Shown here piece by piece: positions 1 through 12,472 of a DNA stretch of 64,000 nucleotides. The notes below the pieces were generated by a model. That model searched no databases. It was given only the letters and a program-made list of their open reading frames with translations, and had not been told where the DNA came from. Within the stretch, counting starts at the first letter, position 1; the number at the start of each line of letters is the position of its first letter. The position numbers and the translations under genes are program-made. The stretch is from Onchidella celtica (Eukaryota > Mollusca > Gastropoda > Systellommatophora > Onchidiidae). The stretch covers positions 15,009,045 through 15,073,044 of the forward strand of contig OZ007569.1 of NCBI GenBank assembly GCA_963931925.1, read 5' to 3'.

Positions 1-1614
1 ATATACTCATTTTCTTAATTCAGCTAATAACTAGGTTGGCATACACACAATTCCGTTTGCCTATACACACATGTTTTCTGCTCTACGAGATCTTTCAAGA
101 GCTTTGAAGGGAAGCGGCCCTTTGGGATTTTTTAATATTTGGCCAACCATTTTCCATTTGCGTGGCCCGACCTTAAGGTTCCACACGGAACATCACTGAG
201 AAATAGCATAACGGGTTTTATCCGTGACATTTGTAACCGCTCCCTCCAATATTATCGGCTTTATGTTTCATAAACAATAAAATTCTTTCCAACCTTGCGC
301 CCAAATGTGTAAAAGCACCCCTGCGCGCAATTCCGGTGTCGCCAAATTTGATGGCTTTGTAGAAACAACGGCCCAAATGTGCGATAAATAAAGCGAGAGA
401 GCGTCAGGGCTGTCTGATCTTCTGCAGGATAAATGTGAGTTCTCACCTCTGCACTTTCAATGCACAAAAGCCAACACTGCCGGAAAAATAAATTATGAAT
501 ACAAAAACGCTGAACTCATGCCATCTCGCGCCTCCTATCCCATTTTCGGTCTGTTATTTGCTCTAATTTGAAATCATTTATCCTCTAAACAATGATGTTA
601 GGTTTGTGGGCGGGAAAAGCAAACCCGCAAAGCTGAGTTGAAATTTAAATGCTCTTGATCCACTTTTCAAGCTCAAACAAGTGTTCGCCGGGCCATTTCC
701 AAAATGAACCACTGGGAGCATTCAACAGCGGATGAGACATATTTTGTTAAAAAAAAAAAGGGGTTAATACACTCATATTCTTGCAAGCGTTGCTCTGTTT
801 AATAAATAATATAGATGCGGCTATTCATATCTGATTTTTTTTTAAAAATAGATAGCGATGCAAACACGGCAATGTTCACGACAGATTCAAATTCCATCGT
901 AAATCCACAGAAATAATTCATGGCATTTCCCTCTACATTTCCCACATCTGTACTCGCATTTGTATTTCGAGCAAATTTTCAATGAAATCAAAAAAGAAAA
1001 AGGAAAGCAACAGAGATTTACCGTATGTATGAATGATTGTGATTATACATACTATATTATTTTAGAGTGTTTACCACAGTTTTCATTTCTAATGGCCCTG
1101 GGGAAATGATGAGATGAACTATAATTAAGTTCGTCTCCTGAATTTGAAGACGTCTGACAAAAAAAAATTTGGAAATCGCTCAAACGCACTGCAGAGAGAG
1201 CAGTTTCCCAAAGCCCGTTTACGTGAAGGGAAGAATACTTGATTCCCCTAGCCTGATGGCATCCTATCTTTGCATCTACAGCCGGGACAAGTGGAGCTTA
1301 TTATGGGGGGAACGCGCTGGGATGACAATGTCTTCAGGCTGAAAGCGGATGAGATTTATTCTGCACTTTTTTATGTCGCTCTTTTTTACGGCTGCTACAA
1401 AAGAAAAAAAATAGGTGCAGAAAAGCTGTGATCAATCAATAGAACTTTGCCCTGATTTCACTATGCAACCAGTTTCTGTTTGCAGAAGGGACAGGGCTAG
1501 AGTACAATAGTATTTAGTTATTGTCATTTATTTTTTTTCGTTTCGCTTTTTCTTAACTCCTAAATGTGGGAAATTAGTTTTATGGAAAGACTGGAGCAAA
1601 GATAGAAATTAGAA
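1..1614. other. non-coding stretch, no gene recognised
   Basis: AT-rich sequence with short homopolymer runs and many stops in all frames. The only long open frame (minus strand, 261-467, 68 codons) has no recognisable motif and is within chance expectation. I see no tRNA-like box, no terminal inverted repeat and no tandem repeat. Confidence 0.6.
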
Positions 1615-1726
1615 TGTTGTTAGAGGAGTGTAGTCTGATTACAAAGCCAAAATGGAGAAAATACTGAGTTGTGTTCACTGTTCAGTAATGGCTTATAATG
1701 TAAAATACCACGTGCCATTAACAACA
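1615..1726 (+). mobile_element. PAL short inverted-repeat element, copy 1
   Basis: This 112-bp element begins TGTTGTTAGAGGAGTGTAGT and its right end, read in reverse complement, begins TGTTGTTAATGGCACGTGGT, so the ends form an imperfect terminal inverted repeat. The middle (1634-1700) carries the family's diagnostic string with GATTACAAAGCC, GAGAAAATACTGAG and TTCACTGTTCAG. The same arrangement recurs at least six more times in the window. No open frame is present, so it is a non-autonomous element in the MITE size range. I could not fix the target duplication or the transposase superfamily. Confidence 0.75.
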
Positions 1727-4700
1727 GCCAGAAATGGCAGTGACATCTATGATCGTAACACCTAACTACGATGGTTCATTGAGTTGAAGAACTTAAGAAC
1801 TAAACAGCATAGGAAAATGGATGAGTGAAAAAAATAAAGACAGAAACGATGGCGGAAAAGACATGGGGTGGACAGAAAGAGGAGGGTGTTCAAATCTGAG
1901 AGAGGATAGAAGGAAAAGGAGAATGAGTAGAGAAGAGAAAACAGAAAGCAAGGATCGATGAAACGAAGGAAGATGGGCAAAAAAAAAAAAAATGCCAAAA
2001 GTTCTAAGCTCAACAACAAGTAACGGGGAGAGAACGAACGAACGAGGAAGATTAAAAGCCAGGTAAGAAAAAAAAAAAAGGGGGAAGAAAAAACAAACTT
2101 CCAAGGCCCGAGTGTCTTAAGTACAACAGTTAAACACAACCCGACCAGTGAGAGACAGAAGATCGGGGTTACAAGGTAACATTTTCTCCTCTAGTCAGCG
2201 CTAAACCCTGGTACCCTCCCCCCACACGCTACAACCTACTTAACAGCGCCGGCAACAGATGTATCCTAGCGATTATTAGCTCACAGCAGGTTTGCTTGCG
2301 TGCACACTGCGTAGATGGGACTCACAGGCACTGAGGAACCAATCCTTGTTTTACAATCAGTCGAAAAGCATAATATACGAACTCTGATCTATTTGTGTAG
2401 AGAATCTAAGACAAGGTCTGATCTAGATTGCCCAGATTTATAGACAGACACTTTTGTTGTACACTCTGCTCAAAATAATAAATCTTGAGCTATAAGAACG
2501 TTTTATGTGGTTTGCACTTCCAGAACCCAAAGCCAATACAAGAAAAAGATTTACAGTGTGTACACTTGAAATTCCATACTCTGACGCTTAGTGAAACCTT
2601 TAGTTATACAGTAGTGGGTCGTTACTGAATATAATACTACATCCTTCTGCCCTGCCTTTATATTTGTCTGCATTCCGCCAGTCTGCATCTGCCAAATACG
2701 ATAATATACCTATTACTTCTAGTAAACTGTTTGGAAAGGTAGGAACATCCATAACTGGCTGCCTTTCGTCTGCAAAGACAACATCCATACAATATGACAG
2801 GCGTTGAATCGTTTGTTAAGACTGAAAAACTCTTGATCCGGTACAAAAACTAAGCACGGACATTCACAACCAGGACAACAAATGGACTGGGAAATTGAAA
2901 AGCAGATGACAGACTATTTCAGGCTACTCTAAAATTATTGTTGTTTTATTCGCTCACCCCATATTTCTCTACAGTTTCCCCATTATTTAAAAGTCAAGAA
3001 AAATGTTTATCTGTGATAAATGTATGGTGGGAATAGTGATTATTGCCAAACATCTGTTAAAAAAAAACAACAACAACAATAAATGAATAAATGGAAGGGT
3101 ATTTGCCATATTGTTGTATGCGACATTTTGCCGATTTTGAGGTTTTTGTCATGAAAGTGATTCTCTCACTACTGATTTCATAACTATCTATAAGTGTCAT
3201 TACAATCGGTTAAAACTTATTGAGAAGTGTGTTTGTGACGTAATGTTTTATGAATTTTAGCCCTTTTGCCGACCGAAGGCAAAATACACCTACAACAAGA
3301 TGGCAAATACCAGACGAAATATTACACCTACTATGATGATAAATGATGAGATAGTTTTGAGACCAGAAGTACCCAGAAACGTTCTGCAAACTCAACAACT
3401 CCTAGGTTAACTTTTACATCTGTATAATTTGATTCCACACACGAGGAGACCTGTCTTCTTCTTTATCCTTAACTTCTAGACTTTCTTCAGTGATATATGG
3501 TTGTGTCGGTCTCCAATAAGGGTGGTCGTTACTAACCAGTCGTCTGTCCTGCCCCAAAAGTCGTCAGTCTTTTCGGAGGCGTCCCGGTACCTTCTCCAGT
3601 CTTCGGCGTGCTTGAAAGAATGGCTAATCAGACAGATGGCCGGTCTGTCTGGCACTAAATTCGATTTACAAGCCCTACAAATATTTCTCTAGCCAACGTT
3701 CTATCTTAGACATTTAAAGTGCATGAAATTAACGCCAGTCCCAACGTAAAGTGACAATTTCTCTTGTTAAAACCCTCTCGTGGGTTTGCAACACTTTGCA
3801 AACATGGAGATGTTAGACGTTGTTGTCAGAGACACTTGCATAATTATCATGTTCATTGTTTCAGAGACATCACGTTTGTCTTTAGCATGGATTGAGAAAT
3901 GAAAACTTCCACCTACATCGCACAATAATGCTAAAGCTAAGAACCAGTAACTTAAGCATAATAATATTATTTTTACGAGAAAAAAAAAATACCGATCTTG
4001 ACGAAGTAATTCAATGTCCCACCTCCCACATCACACGAAAGTAACAATCCTCCGTGCTACACGAATGCACCAGTTTTGAACCCAGGTTTGCGTCACAACT
4101 TTAGAAGGTTTTAGCCCTTCAATTTTCACTAATTCCTCCCGGAGTCGTCCAGGGCAGTCGTGAGCGTTGTATCAACTGTCCCCACCCCTGGCGGCCTTGG
4201 GCAAACAGCCTGGGTCGTGGCAAAAGTCTCCCCTGTCCATTCAGCAAAATTGTCCCGTCCATTTCTTTGTCTGTCTGCCCCGTCTTCTCGATCCCTGAAC
4301 TGTACTCTGGAAAATGGCCTTTGATAGTCCAGTGGCTCTTGACCAGGGAACGAAATTCATTCCTCAACATACTTTTCCTACACCTGTTACAACATAAGTC
4401 TGGGATATGCCAACACTACAACATGAACGAACGAAGCCTGAAGAAAAAACGGAAGTGGCCCAATGTGCATTACCAAAGTTCTGAAATCAATAGATGACAG
4501 TACAGTAAAATGCAGCGGTACCATCTCCCTTCTAATCCGGTCCCAGCCACTCTCAACTTGTTCTTCTTCATCACTACATCCTCAACACCATAGCCCTAAA
4601 TCAGCCCCATGTCTCCACACTATGTCTGAGAAACGAGGTTTCTTCTCTTCTTTTCTTCATACTTCCTCTCTCTACGGTTTTAGGCGGTAGCGACAAATAT

Positions 4701-4896
4701 AGTAATTTACTCTTCTCTTCGCTCCAGAGAAATGGAAATGGTTAACGCTCTTTATTTATGGGGGAGACAAATGAAAAGCTTAGTCTCCGTTTCTATTCCA
4801 GAAAACGGTAGACTTTTTTTTTCTTTTCGATCAATTCTTTTCTCGGGGTTTACTACAAAATAATTATAATTAAATGCTTGTCAACAAATATGTGGC

Positions 4897-4897
<1 letters not shown>
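1727..4897. other. non-coding stretch with a purine-rich tract
   Basis: No gene recognised. Roughly 1787-2105 is strongly purine-rich on the plus strand (GA and A runs), which produces a long but meaningless Phe/Leu/Ser-rich open frame on the minus strand. The remainder is AT-rich unique-looking sequence. Short open frames around 2600-2850, 3210-3400 and 4119-4690 show no domain or codon signature. Confidence 0.55.

Positions 4898-4957
<60 letters not shown>
4898..4957 (+). repeat. (TC)n microsatellite, 60 bp
   Basis: An uninterrupted CT dinucleotide run of 30 units, ended by CACTG. Confidence 0.97.
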
Positions 4958-4962
<5 letters not shown>

Positions 4963-5333
4963 TCTGTTATTCCCCATGCAAAGTAAGGTGTGTTTCTCAG
5001 CTTTACAATTTCCAACCACCTCCAGCCCTTTCCCCCTTCACTGAATCCACCACTTTACGCAAGCAAAGTTTCTATTCTGTACAGCCACAGAAACAAGAAA
5101 ATACTTAAAATATTTGATCTGTTCTTTTTCTCTCCGTCAAATTCAACTTTTCCAGCTTATCATAGGACTCTTGTCCTATGTAGTGAAAGCCCATCCCTTG
5201 GTTCCTTAAATTTGAATTTTATTTTCATGTAAATCTCTCCATCTCTCTGTTTCTATCCGTCTATCATATTTCATTTCCATCAGTCCCCAAACTGCTAACG
5301 GAGAGTACCACAACGTAACCGGGTAGGAAAGCC

Positions 5334-5440
5334 GTTGTAAGGAGATCGCAGTCTAATTACAAAGCTGAATAGAGAAAACACTGAGATGTCCTCACTGCTC
5401 GTCAATAGCTTACAGTGTAAAATAACCTGGGAGTTCCTCT
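5334..5440 (+). mobile_element. PAL short inverted-repeat element, copy 2
   Basis: It starts at GTTGTAAGGAGATCGCAGTC and continues through ATTACAAAGC, TAGAGAAAACACTGAG, a TCACTGCTCGTCAATAGCTT segment and TGTAAAATAACC. These match the order and spacing of the copy at 1615. The right end is more diverged (GGGAGTTCCTCTGACG), so this is an older or damaged copy. Confidence 0.65.
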
Positions 5441-5790
5441 GACGTCATTGGTAGCACAGACAAAAAGCAAGACATTTGGGTACAACACACATAAAGAAAA
5501 AAGCGGCCCAAACTATCGGGGGCCCAATTAGTTGGTGGGCACTCAGCTGGAAGTGGGGAGATACAAGCAGCTCAAGTAATGTTTCGCCCGGGCATTACTG
5601 TGAGGCAACGCGAATAAACACGAAGACGCTAGGCCTATTTGGTCAGTTCGGATCGATGCAATAATCAAAGTCAAGCAAAATAATGATGTGTCAACAGAAA
5701 ATGCAATACTCGAAATAGCCACTGTAGACAGTGTCCATTAGTATCTGAAGGCCGCGTCGGTGTTTCTTTTGTGATGTCTCTCCGTTGTTG

Positions 5791-5970
5791 TCCATACATC
5801 CATCCTGTCATCCATCCATCCATCCTTTCATCCACCTATCTTATCTAGTCTTTCCATCCTTCCACCTATCCGTCTATCCATCCTTCCATCTATCTATCCA
5901 TCCATTCATCCAAACATTCATCCACCCACCCACCCATCCATCTCCCTGTCCCAACCACTCATCCACCCTT
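5791..5970 (+). repeat. degenerate (CCAT/ATCC)n microsatellite
   Basis: About 180 bp built from CATC, CATT and TATC tetranucleotides with frequent substitutions. The open frame reading HPSIHPFIH through it is an artefact of the repeat. Confidence 0.9.
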
Positions 5971-6433
5971 ATGTCCACCCAGCCTGCCATTTATCTCCGT
6001 CCTTCGGCTCGCACGGCTACCCACCTTTCTCTCCTTGTATCGCTATCTCTCTCTCTCTCATTTTTTTTTCTCTTCTCTCTGTCTCAATCATTATTTCTGT
6101 CTGTGCCAGACAACGCTGTCTAACAATGTAAAGGTCTCTCTATCTGTCCGTCAGTGAGAGTCCCATCGCGTCCAGGAAAGTCTACGACTGTCTCATCGCG
6201 GTATAGCTTAAGGCTGTCAACATTTCAGTGCTGGCTGATAAATAATAAACATGGCGTCTGTGGTTGTTGTTGTAGTTGTTGTTTTAAACTGCGCGCCAGT
6301 TTGTCGTACAAAAGGATTCTGATAACATTGAAGGTTTTCTCTGAATCGTCCGGTCATTCCACAGTTGCCTAAGTCATTTTTCAGTGGTTTTTGAAACGCA
6401 AAGAAAAGTGTTTACTTCGAATATAAAGTAGCT

Positions 6434-6541
6434 GCTGTCAGGGGAACGTAGTGTTTTACGTAGAAAGCTACAGCTGAACAGTGAACACAACTCAATATTC
6501 TCCATTTGGCTTTGTAAGTAGGTTACGTTCCCCTAACAACA
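6434..6541 (-). mobile_element. PAL short inverted-repeat element, copy 3 (minus)
   Basis: Read on the plus strand it begins GCTGTCAGGGGAACGTAGTG, passes GAACAGTGAACACAACTCA and TTTGGCTTTGTAA, and ends ACGTTCCCCTAACAACA. It therefore lies in the opposite orientation to the copy at 1615. Both ends keep the GGGGAACGTAG core, making this one of the best-preserved copies. Confidence 0.75.
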
Positions 6542-7023
6542 GTCAAAAATAGTGTTTTAGGTGGATGTGCGTGGGTCTTCGTTTAAAAACCCGTAAGTCA
6601 GCGAAACAAAACAATGTAGCTGTTAAACGATGCAATCTAATTGATTAAGGTAAGCCTTTCTCCTCAAAACACAAAACAAAAAATGACATAAGCAAATGTG
6701 GAATGGCCTTATCGACATTCTCTATCCACACCATCCTCCATTCCACATTAACCCTCAGCGTTCTCTATAAATAAAAGACACCCCGAATCCTTCTTTTCCC
6801 CTTTTGTTCCCCCCCCCCCCTCCTCCCCCCATTTTGTGAAGATTTTCAAGGTTTCTAAAAATAAAAGTTCTCCAATATGTCGGCCGTTTCCAATATGAGA
6901 TAAGGAACTTCGATCCAAGTCATCACATTCTAGAGCGTACACTAGATCTCTTGGGCACATTACTCTGGCTCTTGCACGAAGAGAAACCCCTCAGAGGAAT
7001 GAATTTTGGCAAGGGATAAAGAG

Positions 7024-7340
7024 GCCAAGACTGCCATAGATTTACACAGAGATACACGACTGTCTGGGAAAGACAGAAAGATAGATAGGAAGGAGGGAAA
7101 GCAAAAAAACAACAACAGAAGTTAAGACACGAAATCTTCAGAACAATGTAGGGAGGTCCACCCTCCATGAATTGATTATAAAGAAGCAAAGTCTGCCTTA
7201 GACTTTCAAGACTGCCACACTTTCACAAGGCTCTCTGGGAGAGACAGAAAGATAGATAAAAAGGAGGGGAAAAAACAGAAGTCAAAAAAGACACGAATCT
7301 CGATGACAATGTAATGAAGTCCACACTTTACGAACATATT
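7024..7340 (+). repeat. tandem duplication, about 182-bp unit, two copies
   Basis: Unit 1 starts CCAAGACTGCCATAG at 7024 and unit 2 starts TCAAGACTGCCACAC at 7206. Both carry GACAGAAAGATAGATA, a GGAGGG/GGAGGGG step, ACACGAA and GACAATGTA/AACAATGTA in the same order. Divergence of perhaps 25 percent suggests an old duplication. No coding content. Confidence 0.75.
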
Positions 7341-7491
7341 TTCTAAAATGTTATGTGGTGTAAGACTGTGGGCTGGAGAGACTGAACGGTTTTGCAATGC
7401 TACACAAATAGATAAACAGGAGGAAAGAGGATAGTCAGATAAACAGATTGATGATAGATAGATAGATTGACTCACAGAGAAAAGGATGCAT

Positions 7492-7647
7492 AGATGGATT
7501 GTAAGAATGAGGACAGAAAACTAAACCCTGACTCTAAACAGTAAAGCCTATAACTGAAAGAGAAAAGAAAGAACAGAAGGATGCATAGATGGATTGCAAG
7601 AAAGAGGACGGAAAAGTAAACCCTTATCTTAAACAGTAAAATCTGTT
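7492..7647 (+). repeat. tandem duplication, 85-bp unit, two copies
   Basis: The string AAGGATGCATAGATGGATTG occurs at 7492 and 7577. Each copy is followed by a GAGGAC, AAACCC, TAAACAGTAAA series in the same spacing, so the two units are adjacent direct copies. Confidence 0.8.
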
Positions 7648-8226
7648 CTTTTTGATTTTCCTAAAAACGAAGTGCTTGTCTTCCAAAGGAGTTACTAAAA
7701 GCCTGTCAGAACGCATACAGATATATAACATAATGGCCAACAGACTGCAGATTATAGGGTTTCTGAATGTACTGCCTGGAGGCTGATGAACACAGAAATC
7801 TATATCACATTTCGGAAATGTGATATCCGTCTGTCTGTCTGTCTTGCATTCTGAATGTTGTCCGTTCTTATATTACCAACCACCTACTGAATTCCGTTAT
7901 GCAAGTTAATCAATGATAAACTGACGTTTGATTGTTCTTTCTTAACCAGTGTAACAAAGACCAAAAAAAAACACCAATCATTTCGCATGAAAAATAACGT
8001 TTCTTCGAACACTGTTTTGGACAAAGCAATCCAGTGTTTTGGAAGTGTATCCATTGACTGTCAAGTTCACTAGGTGTCACAGAGTTACCACACATAGGAA
8101 TAACATTAAAATTTAACTTGCATTTTTTTGAGTGTTTCGATTTCTTCTTTAGGGGATTAACTGAATGGTGATTGATACGAAAAAAACAGCTCCTTACTCC
8201 AGTTTACTCATTTATCCCGTAGTTAA

Positions 8227-8429
8227 CCCGCTAGCGCCCAGTGTATCACATTTGAGATGAGACACCGGGAGCCAAAATATTCTTATCTTTGATCCTATTT
8301 CATTAACCAACATTTTTTTTTCCAGTAGATATTCATATTTTTGCAATAATCTGTCTATTTGAAATCAGTTCTGCATTTAATTATTTCGGAACTTTTGAAA
8401 TTGGCCATTTTCATCTGAACATTAGAGAG
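8227..8429 (+). mobile_element. TTAA-flanked short element, piggyBac-like
   Basis: A TTAA at 8223-8226 and another at 8430-8433 bracket 203 bp. The left end is CCCGCTAGCGCCCAGTG and the right end in reverse complement is CTCTCTAATGTTCAGATG, an imperfect inverted repeat. A TTAA target with C-rich ends is typical of piggyBac-derived MITEs. The left end resembles the element at 39410 (CTAACGCCCAGACG). No transposase is present. Confidence 0.45.
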
Positions 8430-8965
8430 TTAAGTTGACCACTTTATAAACGAAAAGAAAAACAAACAGGACAACGTTACTGTGTTTTTGCTGCTCTCTC
8501 TGCGCCATTTCAGACACTCTGAAACTGATAAATAAAGGCAAATCGGATTCGTTGAAATTCGTGTGGTATACTGAATAACTAGAGGCAAATTTCAGTGTTG
8601 CCAAAGCTTGGGGATTACACACAGACACACACAAACACGCACATAAATGCCGTTGGCCGACCTTGACCTTTTGAAAGAATCAGAAATCGCCATCTTTAAC
8701 CTTTTCCATGCGCCATAAGCTTGTGACAGAGGATTACACACACACAGAGGGTGATGAAAGGGCCAGGCGCGACTGACTGAAATTGTCACTGATATTATGA
8801 ACGTTCATTACATTTGTGTAACAGGTTCAGCTGCAGTGAACAGAGGTCGCATTGAGCAAGAGCGACTAGAATTTATAGAGTATGGGTGACTGTTTGCTCT
8901 GCATGGCCATTTGGATTTTGTTGGCATAGTGAATTTTCCTGACATTTTTAAGTTTAAAGATTAGA

Positions 8966-9242
8966 ACAGACAGACAGACAGACAGATAGACAGGCAGGCA
9001 AAGACAGACAGACAGACGGACAGACAGACAGACAGATTGCAGACAGACAGATGGAATACAGACAGACAGACAGACAGAGAGACAGACAGAATACAGACAG
9101 ATAGACAGAATACAGACAGACGGACGGACAGACAGACAGACAGAATGCAGACAGACGGACAGACAGGCAAACAGACAGGCAGGCACCAGACAGACAGACA
9201 GGCAGGCAGACATACAGACAAAGACAGACCAATAGATAGATA
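8966..9242 (+). repeat. (GACA)n-rich microsatellite
   Basis: About 277 bp dominated by CAGA/GACA tetranucleotides, with interspersed AATACAGA and GGCA variants and a GATA tail. All open frames across it ([10 protein letters not shown] type on the minus strand, TDRQTDR type on the plus strand) are repeat artefacts. Confidence 0.95.
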
Positions 9243-10062
9243 ACATATACTGTACAGATTTATAGCTGCGCAGCCATGCCCTACTCGACCATGAAGAGAC
9301 TACCATCAGGTTTAGCTACCTGGCCAGAACAATCTTTTCTTTTGGCAAAACATGGCCACAATAACATTTTCTGAAAAGTGGTCATAAATCCTGCTGGGAG
9401 CATTTTGGCTACATGGCTCAAAACAACAACAAAAAAGAAGCCTTATCTATTTAATTTCCTGTCACCAATGTCAAACTCCACGAGAGAAACAGTATCCAAT
9501 TGTAAAGACGCCAATTTGATTCAGCCCTTTCATAAATATCGACAAATTTCATCAGTTTTACTAAGAAAGGTTGAATAAGAACGAGCAGATGGTTGAAAAA
9601 CAGCATAATGTTATTACACACTGGAAAAGACGAATGACAGTGGGGAAATCATATTAGCCCAAGCTGATTCTCTTTCTTGCACTGTCCACAAGACTTGCTA
9701 CAACTGAGGATCAAAGACAGTGAGAGACTCCAGACGGGCATAAAAGCTTTGAATCTGAATTTCAATCATAAAAGCAATATTGGGGAGCTTAGTGCTAAGA
9801 CCACTTTGCATTGTCTCAAGAACTTACAGTAGCATGGGGGAGTGTTCTGTGTTCCAGCGAGTAGTGGAAAAGGCCAGGGAGGGCTGGAGGAGATTTGTGT
9901 GTGTTTGTTCTGCTTAACGATGGGCGGGAGTAGAGGAGGGCAGTGTGAAATGGAGAGAAAGTCGCAGGAGAGGAAAAAGGAGGTGGATGCGGGGCGGACC
10001 GACAAACAGACAGACAGATGGATGGCCACGCTGGCAGACAGACGAATGGATAGACCAATTAC

Positions 10063-10063
<1 letters not shown>
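9243..10063. other. non-coding stretch, no gene recognised
   Basis: Unique-looking sequence leading into a GA-rich lead-in (about 9880-10040) for the GATA array. No domain, splice pair or mobile-element end was recognised. Confidence 0.55.
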
Positions 10064-10282
<219 letters not shown>

Positions 10283-10769
10283 GAGGGGGAGGGAAAGAGA
10301 GTAAGAAAGAGAGAGAAAGAGACAGACAGACAGGCAGACAGACGGGAGTGAGGGAGATATTAAAAGGAATAAAAAAAAAATGCACTTTCTTCCCTGTCAC
10401 ATTTTTTATTATTTCGCCTATGGCATCTTTACTGTATTTGTTTCATAGACAAATGATGACAAGAAAGAAGGAATGTTTCTGGCGGCTATCACTGCATTGT
10501 TAATGAGTGTTTAGATTTTACCGCTCACACGACATACAAAAAACCTTGAGATGTTCCTGAGGACGAGACGGGACACTGCTTAGTTCTGTTTGCCTTCAGC
10601 GCAGCCGGTTGTCAAGCTTGTTCTAAATGTCAAATCAAAGAAGCGATTGGCTGGCACAGGGGCCTATCTCTGTCACAGAGCTATAGGCCTCTTGTCACGG
10701 GCAACAATCGATACACATAAACCACACACAATCATCGGTATCGATCTTCAGGGGGGCCTTTATGCTTCC

Positions 10770-10770
10770 C

Positions 10771-10826
<56 letters not shown>

Positions 10827-11185
10827 CCCTCCCTCATTACTACTTTCTTCATTTAAGGCGCTCCATCCTCCTTTTTCTTATCTGCATGTGATGTGATTAT
10901 CGTGATTTTTTTTTCTTCTAAATCTCAAGGTTCCCCATCTCACTCTCTTTCTCTCTCCCTCTCTCTCTCTCTCTCAGTTCGTGCATCATTACTACTTTCT
11001 TCGTGCGTGGCGATTCTTCATTTCCCAATCTTCACGTGATATGATTAAACATACAATTTTTGATGGCAAGGTTTTTCTTTTCATGCATCTATTCTCTCTC
11101 TCTCTCTCTCTCTTTCCCTGCTGTGTATGTGTGTGTGTCTTTCTTTCTCTCTCTCCCCCTCTTGTTATTTTTAGTATTTGTTGTC

Positions 11186-11216
<31 letters not shown>

Positions 11217-11223
11217 CCCCTCC

Positions 11224-11254
<31 letters not shown>

Positions 11255-11284
11255 CGTCTTTCTTTCTCTCTCTCTCTTTCTCTG

Positions 11285-11316
<32 letters not shown>

Positions 11317-11610
11317 CCTCTCTCTCAGTGTCTCAATTTCTTCATTTGTGGCGCTTCATCTATCTTTCTGTTATAACCATGTGATTTGATTATACACATA
11401 ATTATTATTTTTTTCAAACTCCTAGGGTTTCCCTTTCATGTTTCTATTCTGCCCTCTTTCTCTTTCTTTCTCCATACATGTCAGGTTACTATATTCCCAC
11501 TTGTAGCGCTTCCTCCGTCTATTCCTTATCTTAGAGTGATTATTTTCTTCTTCAAATATGAAGCTTTTCCTTTCATTTATCTGTTTTGTCTTCGTCCCAT
11601 TTTTCCGTTT
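10770..11610 (+). repeat. composite array: four similar spacers separated by TC microsatellites
   Basis: Four related spacer segments start near 10835, 10987, 11336 and 11485. Each has, in order, a TACTTTCTTC or TTTCTTCATTT start, a GGCG/GGCGCT motif, a TCTTATCT-like piece, GTGATNTGATTAT, a T-rich stretch with TTCAAA/TCTAAA, and AAGGTTTTCCTTTCATG-like sequence. (TC)n tracts lie between them (for example 10775-10820, 11188-11335). This is a higher-order tandem repeat in which the microsatellite belongs to the unit. Length varies mostly in the TC part. Ser/Leu-rich open frames here are artefacts. Confidence 0.7.
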
Positions 11611-11788
11611 TCATGATTGCACGCTGTGCTTTAGCAGTTTTATCAAGATATTCTTTTTTTTTTTTAATGTAGTGATTTGCTTCTCTTTCGATCTGTCATT
11701 CACCAACGGAGCCAATCAAACACTCATACATTAAAATGAAACCCTCTCAGTTTCTCGCTCGGTCGCTCGCTCATGTACATTCTCCTCC

Positions 11789-12035
11789 TGTCACTTACTC
11801 ACTCACTTGCACTCACTCACTCACTCACTTCCACTCAATCACTCACTCACTCATGCACTCACACACTCACTCCGTCACTCACATACTCCCTCCCTCCCTC
11901 AGTCACTGAAATCAATTCATCAATCACCCCGTCACTTACTCCCGCCAGTTCCTCATCAACATGCTCACCAACACATTCTCGCAGTCACTCCCTCCATCAT
12001 TCACCCATCTATCATTCATTCCCTCTCTCTCACCC
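11789..12035 (+). repeat. degenerate (CACT)n microsatellite
   Basis: TCACTCACT runs are dense to about 11895 and then decay into CAT/TCA-rich sequence. The open frame of 134 codons starting at 11773 reads SLTHSLAL through the repeat and is not considered a gene. Confidence 0.85.
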
Positions 12036-12298
12036 TACTAACACAATTCCCAGGTATTTAGATCCACCGCCCGCCGGCCCTCCCCGTACTACAGCCCTCA
12101 CCCTGGGTATCCTCGCTCGATACCCAAACAATCAATCTCAGCAGAATGTTCGCACCCCGAGATCACTCAATTTCTAAACAAATCAATCCGTGGCCCGCAC
12201 TTGCCAGCCAACATACCGAGAGTTCTTTAAGTCATCATTACTGCAAACTCTGCCAAACTTCGTTCATGCCAACTTTCACTTTGATTCACTCATCGTTA

Positions 12299-12472
12299 AG
12301 CTGTGTTTCCATGCGTGCGGAAACAGAAACGGAAACGCAAACGTCAAAAATCCATCAAGTAGTAAAAAGAAAGAGTGTTTCCATGCGTAGAAGAAACGGC
12401 ATGGAAAGCATTCTGTTACACTACTTGACAGCTTGCTGCTGTCTCCGCTTCTGTACACATGAAAACACAGCT
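12299..12472 (+). mobile_element. Harbinger-like MITE with TTA target duplication, copy 1
   Basis: The 174-bp element starts AGCTGTGTTTCCATGCGTGC and ends ACACATGAAAACACAGCT, giving a terminal inverted repeat of about 25-35 bp with a perfect 10-bp tip. It is flanked by TTA at 12296-12298 and TTA at 12473-12475. A 3-bp TWA-type duplication is the hallmark of PIF/Harbinger elements. Inside, AAATCCATCAAGTAGT pairs loosely with ACACTACTTGACAG, so the whole element can fold. Two relatives lie at 41672 and 42120. It has no transposase. Confidence 0.85.
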
